This document shows, one piece after another, positions 1-6,752 of a stretch of 7,544 bases of DNA. The position numbers were made by a program, and so were the translations under genes. The stretch lies in assembly GCA_900769775.1 (NCBI GenBank), contig CAAGHT010000143.1, positions 1 through 7,544 on the forward strand. The letters run 5' to 3'. The notes under the pieces are model-generated. The model made no database searches and was not told the origin of the DNA. It saw only the letters and a list, made by a program, of their open reading frames with translations. Origin of the DNA: Clostridia bacterium (GTDB lineage Bacteria > Bacillota > Clostridia > Oscillospirales > Acutalibacteraceae). Numbering within the stretch: the first letter of the stretch is position 1; each line of letters begins with the position of its first letter.

Positions 1-821
1 AAGTTGGTGTCGAATACCTTGTCAAAGCCAAGGCGACGGAGAGCGGCAACCATCTTGCCCTCAACGCCTGTTCCGATAGGCATACCGAAATCTTCGCCGA
101 GAGCGGCACGAACTGCAGGAGCAGTCTGAACGATAACGATCTTTGTGGGGTCACTAAGAGCGGCAAATACCTTATCGGTGTCATCCTTCTCACGGAGAGC
201 ACCGGTGGGGCAGTTTACGATACACTGTCCGCAGGATACGCAGCCAACCTCAGCAAGGCCCATATTGAAGCCGCAAGCAACATTGGTATCAATACCACGG
301 TCGTTAGCGCCGATAACAGCAACCTTCTGTGCCTTACAAGCGGCAACGCAACGACGGCAAAGGATACATTTATTATTATCACGGATCATATGAGGAGCAG
401 AGCAGTCAAGCTCATATTCGGGCTTCATGCCGTCAAATCTTGACTCATCCTCAACGCCGTAGTCTCTACAAAGAGCCTGGAACTCGCAGTTGCCCGAGCG
501 AACACAGGAAAGACACTTGCGCTCGTGGGTAGAAAGCATAAGCTCGAGGGTCATCTTTCTGGACTTCTGAACTTCGAGAGAGTTGGTCTTTACTTCCATT
601 CCCTCGGTAACGGGGTATACGCAAGCGGTAACGATTCTGAAACCGCGGCCTTCGTTTACCTCAACAACGCAGATACGACAAGCGCCGATCTCGTTCATTT
701 CCTTCATGAAGCAGAGGGTGGGAATCTCAATTCCAACCTGACGAGCTGCTTCGAGGATAGTAGTGCCAACGGGTACGGAGACTTCCATACCGTCGATTTT
801 TAAGTTAATCATCTTAGACAT
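1..821 (-). CDS. hydA: [FeFe]-hydrogenase catalytic subunit HydA, N-terminal part (cut by window edge)
   Basis: This is the N-terminal 273 residues of the H2-producing/oxidising subunit of a bifurcating hydrogenase; the frame is open to the left edge. A [2Fe-2S] domain of the NuoG/HydA type comes first (C37, C48, C51, C67). It is followed by the His-Cys [4Fe-4S] motif (H99, C103, C106, C112) and two [4Fe-4S] ferredoxin motifs (C152/C155/C158/C162 and C194/C197/C200/C204). The H-domain begins near residue 225 (KIVIVQTAPAVRAALGEDFG). This domain order is that of the long HydA of NADH/ferredoxin-linked HydABC enzymes. The H-cluster-binding motifs and about half of the protein lie outside the window, so catalytic competence cannot be checked. 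The ATG start has AAAGGAG (831-837) 9 bases upstream. It lies 18 bp after hydB, in the same operon. The protein should be cytoplasmic; no signal peptide is seen. Confidence 0.95.
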   Translation of the reverse strand, partial: MSKMINLKIDGMEVSVPVGTTILEAARQVGIEIPTLCFMKEMNEIGACRICVVEVNEGRGFRIVTACVYPVTEGMEVKTNSLEVQKSRKMTLELMLSTHERKCLSCVRSGNCEFQALCRDYGVEDESRFDGMKPEYELDCSAPHMIRDNNKCILCRRCVAACKAQKVAVIGANDRGIDTNVACGFNMGLAEVGCVSCGQCIVNCPTGALREKDDTDKVFAALSDPTKIVIVQTAPAVRAALGEDFGMPIGTGVEGKMVAALRRLGFDKVFDTN

Positions 822-839
822 AGCAGGTTTCTCCTTTCC

Positions 840-2666
840 TTAACCCTTAGAAATAGCCTTAAACTTACAGGTGCCAACAAAAGCGCCACACTTAACACAC
901 TTATCGGTGTTAATTTCATAAGCGGGAAGCTTCTTGCCGGGGGCTATGTAGTCGGTCTTAACGATAGCATCTGCAGGACACTGTCTTGCGCACATTCCGC
1001 ATCCAATACACTTATCCTTATCAATGGAGAAGGTAAGGAGGCTCTTACATACGCCTGCAGGACACTTCTTATCAACGATATGAGCAACATACTCATCTCT
1101 GAAGAAGCGGAGGGTTGAAAGAACGGGGTTGGGAGCGGTCTGACCAAGTCCGCAAAGAGCGTTCTTCTTAATGTAGTAGCAAAGCTCTTCCATCTTATCG
1201 AGGTCTTCGAGAGTGCCCTTGCCCTCGGTAATCTTATTAAGCATTTCGAGAAGTCTCTGAGTACCAACACGGCAGGGAGTACACTTACCGCAAGACTCAT
1301 CAACGGTGAATTCAAGGAAGAACTTAGCGATATCAACCATACAGCTGTCTTCGTCCATAACGATAAGTCCGCCGGAGCCCATCATAGAGCCGATAGCGAG
1401 GAGGTTATCGTAGTCAATCTCGATGTCAAGATGAGAAGCAGGGATACATCCGCCGGAAGGACCACCGGTCTGTGCTGCCTTGAACTTCTTGCCGTTCGGG
1501 ATGCCACCGCCGATCTCTTCTACGATCTGGCGAAGAGTTGTTCCCATGGGAACCTCAACAAGTCCGGTATTCTTAATGTTACCGCCAAGTGCAAATACCT
1601 TAGTACCTGCAGACTTCTCAGTACCCATAGAGCGGAACCAATCAGCACCCTTTAAGATAATCTGAGGAATGTTTGCATAGGTCTCAACATTGTTGAGAAC
1701 GGTGGGTTTGCCGAAAAGACCCTTAACTGCCGGGAAGGGAGGACGGGGTCTGGGCTCGCCGCGGTGACCCTCAATAGAGGTCATAAGAGCGGTTTCCTCA
1801 CCGCATACGAATGCGCCGGCGCCAAGGCGGATTTCCATATCGAACTCGAAATCGGTGCCGAAGATATTTTTGCCGAGAAGACCGTATTCACGAGCCTGGT
1901 TAATAGCTATACCAAGACGGGAAACTGCGATCGGGTACTCAGCACGAACATAAACGAAGCCCTTTGTTGCGCCGATAGCATAAGCTGCGATAGCCATAGC
2001 TTCGATAAGAGCGTGGGGGTCACCTTCAAGAACGGAACGGTCCATGAATGCACCGGGGTCACCCTCGTCGGCATTACAAGCAACATACTTCTGGTCAGCA
2101 TCCTTAACGAGGTTGCGAGCGAGCTCCCACTTCTTTCCGGTGGGGAAGCCTGCGCCGCCGCGTCCGCGAAGACCTGAAGCAAGGATGGTAGCGATAACCT
2201 CATCGGGGGTCATCTCGGTAAGAGCCTTACCAAGTGCTGCATAACCGTCCATAGCTATGTATTCTTCAATATTTTCGGGGTTGATAACACCGCAGTTGCG
2301 AAGAGCTACGCGCTTCTGCGAACGATAGAATGCGGTATCGTTAAGGGAAGCGTGCTCAGGCTCGATGTGAGCAGCATCTCCTGTGTCGTTGTAAACAAGG
2401 CGGTCAACAACGCGTCCCTTTAAAAGATGCTCGGAAACGATTTCCTCTACATCCTCGGGCTTAACCTGTGAATAGAATGTTCCGTCGGGGTGAACGATAA
2501 CGACCGGACCAAGAGCGCAAAGACCAAAGCAACCGGTCTGAACGATCTTAACCTCTTCGGAAAGTCCGTTTGCAACAAGAGCATCGTTAAATGCTGTCTG
2601 AATGGACTTGGAGCCCGAAGATGTACAGCCTGTACCGCCACAAATCAGTACGTGTGCACGAATCAT
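840..2666 (-). CDS. hydB: Bifurcating [FeFe]-hydrogenase flavoprotein subunit HydB (NuoF-like)
   Basis: This 608-residue subunit carries the FMN and NAD(H) sites of HydABC hydrogenases, which couple NADH plus reduced ferredoxin to H2 formation. Domains in order: an N-terminal thioredoxin-like [2Fe-2S] domain (C9, C14, C46, C50); a NuoF-type FMN/NADH domain (glycine-rich loop 165-180, starting GLRGRGGAGFP; CGEETALMTSIEG at 288-300); an SLBB region; and the NuoF C-terminal [4Fe-4S] site (C459, C462, C465, C505). A conserved C535/C540 pair precedes a C-terminal two-cluster ferredoxin domain. The first ferredoxin motif is complete (C553, C556, C559, C563). The second reads C590, C593, Phe596, C600, so the third cysteine is missing; the codon is TTT, one base from TGT. 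Length and order are typical of HydB. AGGAGGT (2674-2680) lies 7 bases before the ATG. It sits between the thioredoxin-like ferredoxin gene (29 bp gap) and hydA (18 bp gap). Confidence 0.96.
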   Translation of the reverse strand: MIRAHVLICGGTGCTSSGSKSIQTAFNDALVANGLSEEVKIVQTGCFGLCALGPVVIVHPDGTFYSQVKPEDVEEIVSEHLLKGRVVDRLVYNDTGDAAHIEPEHASLNDTAFYRSQKRVALRNCGVINPENIEEYIAMDGYAALGKALTEMTPDEVIATILASGLRGRGGAGFPTGKKWELARNLVKDADQKYVACNADEGDPGAFMDRSVLEGDPHALIEAMAIAAYAIGATKGFVYVRAEYPIAVSRLGIAINQAREYGLLGKNIFGTDFEFDMEIRLGAGAFVCGEETALMTSIEGHRGEPRPRPPFPAVKGLFGKPTVLNNVETYANIPQIILKGADWFRSMGTEKSAGTKVFALGGNIKNTGLVEVPMGTTLRQIVEEIGGGIPNGKKFKAAQTGGPSGGCIPASHLDIEIDYDNLLAIGSMMGSGGLIVMDEDSCMVDIAKFFLEFTVDESCGKCTPCRVGTQRLLEMLNKITEGKGTLEDLDKMEELCYYIKKNALCGLGQTAPNPVLSTLRFFRDEYVAHIVDKKCPAGVCKSLLTFSIDKDKCIGCGMCARQCPADAIVKTDYIAPGKKLPAYEINTDKCVKCGAFVGTCKFKAISKG

Positions 2667-2695
2667 AGTATATACCTCCTAAATTGCTAAACCAA

Positions 2696-3055
2696 TTATT
2701 TAATAGTGTATTCTTCGATGACCTTGCCGTTCTTCAGGTGCTGCTCAATTACATCAGCTACCTTTTCGGGGTTCATCTTAACATAGGTTACCTTTTCCTT
2801 GCCTGCTTCGTAGATTTCTACAACGGGCTCATACTGACAAATGCCGATACAACCGGTCTGGGTAACGGTTACATTAGCGGTAAGGCCTGCATTGTTAATT
2901 CCTTCAACGAAAGCCGAAAGAACGGGACGAGCGCCTGCTGCGATTCCGCAGGTAGCCATTCCGACAACAACGCGGGTCTCGGTGCTACCTTCACGGATAA
3001 CAACCTTGTCCTTCATTTTGTCTCTGATTGCTGCGAGTTCTGCTAATGACTTCAT
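2696..3055 (-). CDS. Thioredoxin-like [2Fe-2S] ferredoxin, small hydrogenase-associated subunit
   Basis: This 119-residue protein resembles the thioredoxin-like [2Fe-2S] ferredoxin domain found in NuoE and at the N-terminus of HydB. An N-terminal helix (about 1-27) is followed by the first binding loop (MATCGIAAGA, C36) and the second (TQTGCIGICQYEPVVE, C69 and C73). Members normally use four cysteines as C-x4-C plus C-x3-C; here the second position is Gly41, so only three ligands are visible. The start is chosen at ATG 3055, preceded by AGGAGAG (3064-3070). A longer in-frame extension to 3196 would overlap the upstream ATPase gene and lies outside the recognisable domain. Directly upstream of hydB, it probably encodes an accessory electron-transfer subunit of the complex; alternatively it is a structural module with a degenerate or non-standard cluster. 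The fold assignment is firm, the role is inferred. Confidence 0.88.
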   Translation of the reverse strand: MKSLAELAAIRDKMKDKVVIREGSTETRVVVGMATCGIAAGARPVLSAFVEGINNAGLTANVTVTQTGCIGICQYEPVVEIYEAGKEKVTYVKMNPEKVADVIEQHLKNGKVIEEYTIK

Positions 3056-3083
3056 AGTGGATTCTCTCCTTTTATAGTAAAGT

Positions 3084-3629
3084 TTATTGATTATATTGCT
3101 CATTGAGATATTCCTTAATCCAAAGAATGACCTCAATGTTGTTAAGGGGTATGTCGCCAAGAACTGTTTTAAGCTCTCGGGTGTCGAGTTCTGCACGTTT
3201 TTCCTCCATCTGGTGGATAAATAAGAACTCTCTGTCGGGGTTACACTGAATAAGCGTTACCACCGTTTCGACTATGTCACCAAGAGGCGCCGCGTCGATA
3301 TGATTTTTGAAAAAGACAGCCGAGGTAGTGGTACCGTGGGAGTCGGGATAGTCCTCAATATGCTTCGAGGTTATCTCGACCCTGCCGCCCGTTTGCTCTG
3401 CCGCAAGTTTCAGCAGCGGAATTCCGAGGCCTACGGGTCTTGTTGTTCTCGTTGTCGTAAATGGGTCGGTCACGGCGGCGAGAAAATCAGGCTTCATTCC
3501 GCAACCGTCATCCGAAATCGAAAACTTCAGCATATCGGCAGTCTCAAAAAGCTCAATGGTAATAATTGTTGCACCGGCTTTTATCGAATTTTCGGCAATA
3601 TCAAGTATGTTCAGAGATAATTCTTTCAT
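3084..3629 (-). CDS. Stand-alone GHKL-type ATPase (histidine-kinase-like ATP-binding protein)
   Basis: This 181-residue protein has the Bergerat ATP-binding fold of histidine kinases and related proteins. The N box is LDIAENSIKAGA (E13, N14), the G1 box DDGCGM (D41, G42, G44), the G2 box PVGLGIPLLK (G67, G69), and a late GTT motif lies at 99-101. There is no sensor domain, no transmembrane segment and no dimerisation/phospho-acceptor (HisKA) region before the ATPase, so it cannot be an ordinary two-component sensor by itself. The last ~70 residues (110-181) are not a domain I recognise; they are predicted mixed helix/strand and rich in charged residues. The ATG overlaps the stop of the PHP gene by 4 bp (ATGA), and AGGGGAG ends 4 bases upstream. 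Similar ATPases are known near clostridial HydABC genes. Its partner is not evident; the PHP, DRTGG or hydrogenase-like proteins of this operon are candidates. Confidence 0.85.
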   Translation of the reverse strand: MKELSLNILDIAENSIKAGATIITIELFETADMLKFSISDDGCGMKPDFLAAVTDPFTTTRTTRPVGLGIPLLKLAAEQTGGRVEITSKHIEDYPDSHGTTTSAVFFKNHIDAAPLGDIVETVVTLIQCNPDREFLFIHQMEEKRAELDTRELKTVLGDIPLNNIEVILWIKEYLNEQYNQ

Positions 3630-4363
3630 TTTTCTCCCCTCAGATACTCAAATAATCTTTTTCTCACAAGATCGCTCGAATATGGCTCGTCGTCAAGTTC
3701 GATAAAGTCCTCGGCATCCCGCATATCCCAAAGGTAATGCGCGTCCGAGCCTGTGAGACAGATCTTGTTTTTTAAATGTTCAAAACGGTTTTCATATTCG
3801 CTCCGTTTATCGAGGCTGTGCAGCTCGTAACAGGCGAATTCTGCATCCTCGGGGAAAACACCGAGGATAGACACAATGCCGTTAGCCGTGCGGTCGATAT
3901 GAGCGGGCCAGCAGACGCCGCCAAAACTTTTTACTAATCTCGGCACATCTTCAACCGAAATATCAGTTGCGTTGGAAAGGACATACTCCTCTTCGCCGAG
4001 GATATTATCCTCCTCATCCATAATCTGCTGATTGCCAAATATCTCAGGCCTGTTTTTTATAGGAACGAGGTGCTTTTCTATTTCCTTTGAAAAATCGAGG
4101 GCCTCCTCCAATTTTTCAAAAAGGCAGACAACATGGATATCCTCCGCTGTTGTCAGCTCCATTCCTGCAACCGCGATAATACCGTAATGCTTTGCCGCTT
4201 TAAAAAAGGCGGGGCAGTTTTTCACAGTATTGTGGTCGGTCAGTGCCACGATATTCAGTCCGGCAAGGGTTGCCGCGCCTGCAATGTTTGCAGGGGTCAT
4301 ATCGTCGTCTCCGCAAGGAGAAAGGCAGGAATGAATATGAAAATCGTAATAGTAGCGGCTCAT
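3626..4363 (-). CDS. PHP-domain metal-dependent phosphoesterase-like protein
   Basis: This 245-residue protein belongs to the PHP (polymerase and histidinol phosphatase) superfamily, metal-dependent phosphoesterases that bind two or three metal ions. The expected ligands are present in order: H9-x-H11 (DFHIHSCLSP), D43-H44 (ALTDHNT), E69 (GMEL), H77, H155 (WPAHIDR) and D207-x-H209 (GSDAH). An acidic insert around residues 105-128 separates the N-terminal metal motifs from the rest. The family includes nucleotide and oligonucleotide phosphatases such as YciV, so hydrolysis of a phosphoester is likely, but the substrate cannot be read from sequence. The gene starts with the overlap TAATG, sharing one base with the stop of the preceding DRTGG-like gene, and has GGAG about 8 bases upstream. 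It ends overlapping the next ATPase gene by 4 bp. Such coupling implies function with its neighbours, possibly as the phosphatase half of a signalling pathway (inference). Confidence 0.9.
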   Translation of the reverse strand: MSRYYYDFHIHSCLSPCGDDDMTPANIAGAATLAGLNIVALTDHNTVKNCPAFFKAAKHYGIIAVAGMELTTAEDIHVVCLFEKLEEALDFSKEIEKHLVPIKNRPEIFGNQQIMDEEDNILGEEEYVLSNATDISVEDVPRLVKSFGGVCWPAHIDRTANGIVSILGVFPEDAEFACYELHSLDKRSEYENRFEHLKNKICLTGSDAHYLWDMRDAEDFIELDDEPYSSDLVRKRLFEYLRGEK

Positions 4364-4689
4364 TATATGAGCTCCGATATGCTGCTCGCCAGAGCAAATG
4401 CGCTCTTAGCGGAGGAGAGAATGTTAATCTCTCGTGCCTCGGCGGCACTTTTTACCTCCTCATCCACCGTGACACCCTCAGAAAGAAGGATGCAGGCGGT
4501 GTCGCAAAGCGCTGCGACGGCAACAATATTGATATTTGACATTATGGTAATCCAGGCATCGCCCGATTTTGCCGCACCCATAACCCAACTGAGCAGGTCT
4601 CCTATGTAGCAGCCGGTAACCTCGCGGTCACCGTCGGGCAGAGTGATGGCGGTAAGCTCTAATTTATCTTTTAAATTATTTACCGTCAT
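4363..4689 (-). CDS. DRTGG-like small protein (second copy in the operon)
   Basis: This is a 108-residue protein without signal peptide or membrane segment. From about residue 29 to the end its pattern (G-D-LLSWVMGAAKSGDAWIT, then a hydrophobic helix, a strand ACILLSEG, EEV, and INILSS at 88-93) matches the layout of the DRTGG domain of the larger DRTGG protein in this operon, though identity is low. DRTGG domains accompany CBS-pair and phosphotransacetylase-family proteins; their ligand is poorly known and may be a nucleotide. Genes like this are often mislabelled HPr serine kinase, but no P-loop is present. Start: ATG 4689 is preferred because GAGG (4699-4702) lies 9 bases upstream; a GTG at 4698 would add three residues but has no spaced ribosome-binding site. 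It overlaps the upstream hydrogenase-like gene by 14 bp and the PHP gene by 1 bp. Confidence 0.75.
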   Translation of the reverse strand: MTVNNLKDKLELTAITLPDGDREVTGCYIGDLLSWVMGAAKSGDAWITIMSNINIVAVAALCDTACILLSEGVTVDEEVKSAAEAREINILSSAKSAFALASSISELI

Positions 4690-5950
4690 TAGATTCACCC
4701 TCAGTCATATTTTTAAGCTTCATTATAACGCAAGAATCGAGAGTGCGCTCACCTCTGACAATATCCTCTGCCAGGGCTCTGCAATTGGGTGCGCCGCAGG
4801 CACCGCAGTCGGTACCGGGCAGCCCCTCACGGATGGCCTGCATTTTTGCCATCATTCTCATCGATTCACCGATATTGTCGGCAAGTCGGTTCATAGGCAT
4901 ATATTCGGGGACATCCTCAAAGAAGCTGTCCTCGGGAATGAACTCGCGTCCCTCATGGAAATTCTGTGAGAGGGGCAGATAGCGGCGAAGAGTTTGAAGT
5001 CTCGCCTTTGCGATAAAGGGATTTTCCATTGTGAGAACGCCGCCGACACAGCCGCCGGTGCAGGCGTTAAGCTCAACAAATTCAAGATTCGGAATAGTTC
5101 CGTTTTCTATCTGGTCAAGCACCTTTATGCAGTTTTCAATGCCATCGGCCGCAAGATACTTTTCGCCAAGCAGTGCGGCAGATTCTCCGCCCGAGGTTGC
5201 CCAGCTGATACCGATAACTCCCGAACGGGAGAGTGGGGCAGGGGGCAGCTCTCTTTTCATAAGGTTTAGGAGCTCAAAATAAATATCGCTGATAGCAACA
5301 ACGCAGTCGACGGCGCTCGTATAGCTGCCGAAGCCGTTTTTAACATAGCTTGCCTTTGCGGGACAGGGCGAAATGAAACAAACGCCTATATCCTCGGCTT
5401 TAAGCTCCTCGTGTTCACGCAGAGCTCTGCGCTTTGCTCTCTTTGCCGCAATCTCCATAGGAGGAAGAAGGGGCATAAGATTGTCCTTAAGATAAGGAAA
5501 TCTCAGTGCGATAAGTCGTGAAATTACGGGGCAGGCTGAGCTGATAACAGGCTTTTTGATACCATCGGTTTCGAGAAATTTTCTTGTGTATTCGCTGACA
5601 AGCTCTGCCGCGCGGGACACCTCGTAAACCTCATCGAAGCCCATATCAAGAAGACCCTGAAGCACATAGTCAACATCCGACAGCTCTTCAAACTGGCCGT
5701 AAAGAGACGGGGCAGGCAAAGCAATCTTATACTTATACCTATCCATCTTGCTGAGCTTGCTGCAAACGGCTTTCTTTGCATTGTGGGGACAAACCCTTAT
5801 ACATTCGCCACAGTCAATACAGCGGTCAGCGTTTATTACGGCATGGCCATCTCTAACTCTGATCGCCTCTGTCGGGCAGTGACGAAGACAGGTAGTACAG
5901 CCGGTGCATTTTGAAGAATCAAGAGAAACCGAATGTTTATATGTATTCAT
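4676..5950 (-). CDS. Putative sensory [FeFe]-hydrogenase-like iron-sulfur protein, PAS-less
   Basis: This 424-residue protein starts with two [4Fe-4S] ferredoxin motifs (C15/C18/C21/C25 and C44/C47/C50/C54). An [FeFe]-hydrogenase H-domain follows (about 72-330), and then a C-terminal [4Fe-4S] domain of the RnfB/corrinoid-protein type (C382, C385, C390, C407). All four H-cluster cysteines are present: C140 in motif L1 (SSACP), C196 in L2 (SPCPAK, with K199 conserved), and C297 plus C301 in L3 (NACTGGC). Surrounding residues differ from catalytic enzymes: Ala139 replaces the proton-relay cysteine of TSCCP, Tyr202 replaces the L2 glutamate, and Ser194 and Asn295 replace the two methionines. Substitution of the relay cysteine by alanine is known from the sensory hydrogenase HydS of Thermotoga. 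HydS proteins usually end in a PAS domain; this one does not. It starts 3 bp after the ATPase gene with only a distant GAGGG, so it is probably translationally coupled. A sensing role is inferred; slow catalysis or scaffolding remain possible. Confidence 0.87.
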   Translation of the reverse strand: MNTYKHSVSLDSSKCTGCTTCLRHCPTEAIRVRDGHAVINADRCIDCGECIRVCPHNAKKAVCSKLSKMDRYKYKIALPAPSLYGQFEELSDVDYVLQGLLDMGFDEVYEVSRAAELVSEYTRKFLETDGIKKPVISSACPVISRLIALRFPYLKDNLMPLLPPMEIAAKRAKRRALREHEELKAEDIGVCFISPCPAKASYVKNGFGSYTSAVDCVVAISDIYFELLNLMKRELPPAPLSRSGVIGISWATSGGESAALLGEKYLAADGIENCIKVLDQIENGTIPNLEFVELNACTGGCVGGVLTMENPFIAKARLQTLRRYLPLSQNFHEGREFIPEDSFFEDVPEYMPMNRLADNIGESMRMMAKMQAIREGLPGTDCGACGAPNCRALAEDIVRGERTLDSCVIMKLKNMTEGESNDGK

Positions 5951-5953
5951 ATA

Positions 5954-6376
5954 TCAGAAATTTACCCTCATCGTAATCTTGGTTCCTTTTCCAAGAGCGG
6001 TATCAATTTCCATACTGTCGGTATAGCGCTTCATATTGGGAAGACCCATACCTGCGCCAAAGCCGAGAGAGCGGATATTGTCGGGAGCGGTCGAGAAACC
6101 CTCCTGCATAGCAAGCTCAAGGTTCGGAATACCGGGGCCGTGGTCGGTAAGGATGATTTCGATAGAATCCTCATGGACGAAAACATCTGCCTCGCCGCCT
6201 CCGGCGTGAATAACCATATTTATCTCGCCCTCATACATCGCAATGGAAACCCTGCGAATTGTTTCGGGGTCGACACCAAGCTGGCGAAGATTTTTCTTTA
6301 CGGCAACAGATGCTTGACCCGCCATCGTAAAGTTTTCTCCGTCAACAATAAAGTGGAACTTAACAGTCTCAGCCAT
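5954..6376 (-). CDS. RsbW/SpoIIAB-like ATPase (anti-sigma-factor-type kinase fold)
   Basis: This 140-residue protein has the HATPase fold of the serine-kinase/anti-sigma family. The N box is AMYEGEINMVIHA (E49, N53, H57), the G1 box TDHGPGIP (D78, G80, G82) and the G2 box GFGAGMGLPNM (G105, G107, G109, G111); a GKGTKI motif lies at 129-134. Length and motif spacing fit RsbW/SpoIIAB, which phosphorylate an anti-sigma antagonist and hold a sigma factor. No STAS-domain antagonist or sigma factor gene is present in this window, so the usual partner-switching targets are missing. The ATG lies inside the end of the DRTGG gene (8 bp overlap, ATGGCTGA) with no well-spaced Shine-Dalgarno sequence, suggesting coupled translation. 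Its stop codon is followed after one codon by the in-frame ATG of the hydrogenase-like gene. The context suggests it is the output or ATP-dependent partner of that protein. Confidence 0.88.
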   Translation of the reverse strand: MAETVKFHFIVDGENFTMAGQASVAVKKNLRQLGVDPETIRRVSIAMYEGEINMVIHAGGGEADVFVHEDSIEIILTDHGPGIPNLELAMQEGFSTAPDNIRSLGFGAGMGLPNMKRYTDSMEIDTALGKGTKITMRVNF

Positions 6377-6725
6377 CGACTTCGCCGCTTCCCTTCAGTC
6401 CTGCTCCGTAGAGCTTTCCGCAGGTTTCAAACATACGGAACTCTGTCGAAAGAACTGCTATTCCGCTTTCCTTTGCAAGAGCGATAACATCTTCGGTAAG
6501 CTTTTTGGCTCGCACGAATACGATTGCCTCCATATCAAGCATTAAAGCGGTACGAATGGTCTGAGGGTTTACAAGTCCGGTAAGCAAAACCGAGTCTGAC
6601 TTGGCATAAGCCAAAACATCACTCATCATATCGCTTCCGAAAGCAGAAGAAACCTCTTCTTCAAGAAGCTCTTCTCCGCAGATTACTTCAGCATTGAGAA
6701 GCTCTTTAATCTCTCTAATCTTCAT
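6369..6725 (-). CDS. DRTGG-domain protein
   Basis: This is a 118-residue soluble protein. After a short helix and strand (1-17, MKIREIKELLNAEVICG) it consists of one DRTGG domain: FGSDMMSDVLAYAKSDSVLL (29-48), TGLVNPQTIRTALMLDMEAI (49-68), then a strand and helix ending in VLSTEFRMFETCGKLYGAGL (91-110). The domain is known as an accessory module in CBS-pair and phosphate-acetyltransferase-like proteins, and as free-standing proteins next to clostridial hydrogenase genes; its ligand is not established. No kinase P-loop is seen, so the common label HPr kinase is not supported. AAGGA lies 8 bases before the ATG. It follows the NuoE-like gene after 27 bp and overlaps the ATPase gene by 8 bp. Together with the smaller copy at 4363-4689 it brackets the ATPase and hydrogenase-like genes. 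Confidence 0.87.
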   Translation of the reverse strand: MKIREIKELLNAEVICGEELLEEEVSSAFGSDMMSDVLAYAKSDSVLLTGLVNPQTIRTALMLDMEAIVFVRAKKLTEDVIALAKESGIAVLSTEFRMFETCGKLYGAGLKGSGEVDG

Positions 6726-6752
6726 ACGGTTATTCCTTAAATCAATAAATTA

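Noticed and set aside
4363..4698. GTG start at 4698 for the second DRTGG-like gene and its possible naming as HPr serine kinase
   Set aside because: GTG 4698 has no spaced ribosome-binding site, whereas ATG 4689 does. The protein has no P-loop or HPr kinase signature, so the kinase name is not justified.
5933..6487. Long plus-strand open frame (184 codons) opposite the ATPase gene
   Set aside because: It lies antisense to clearly conserved ATP-binding and DRTGG sequences, with no homology or ribosome-binding site; it is a shadow frame.
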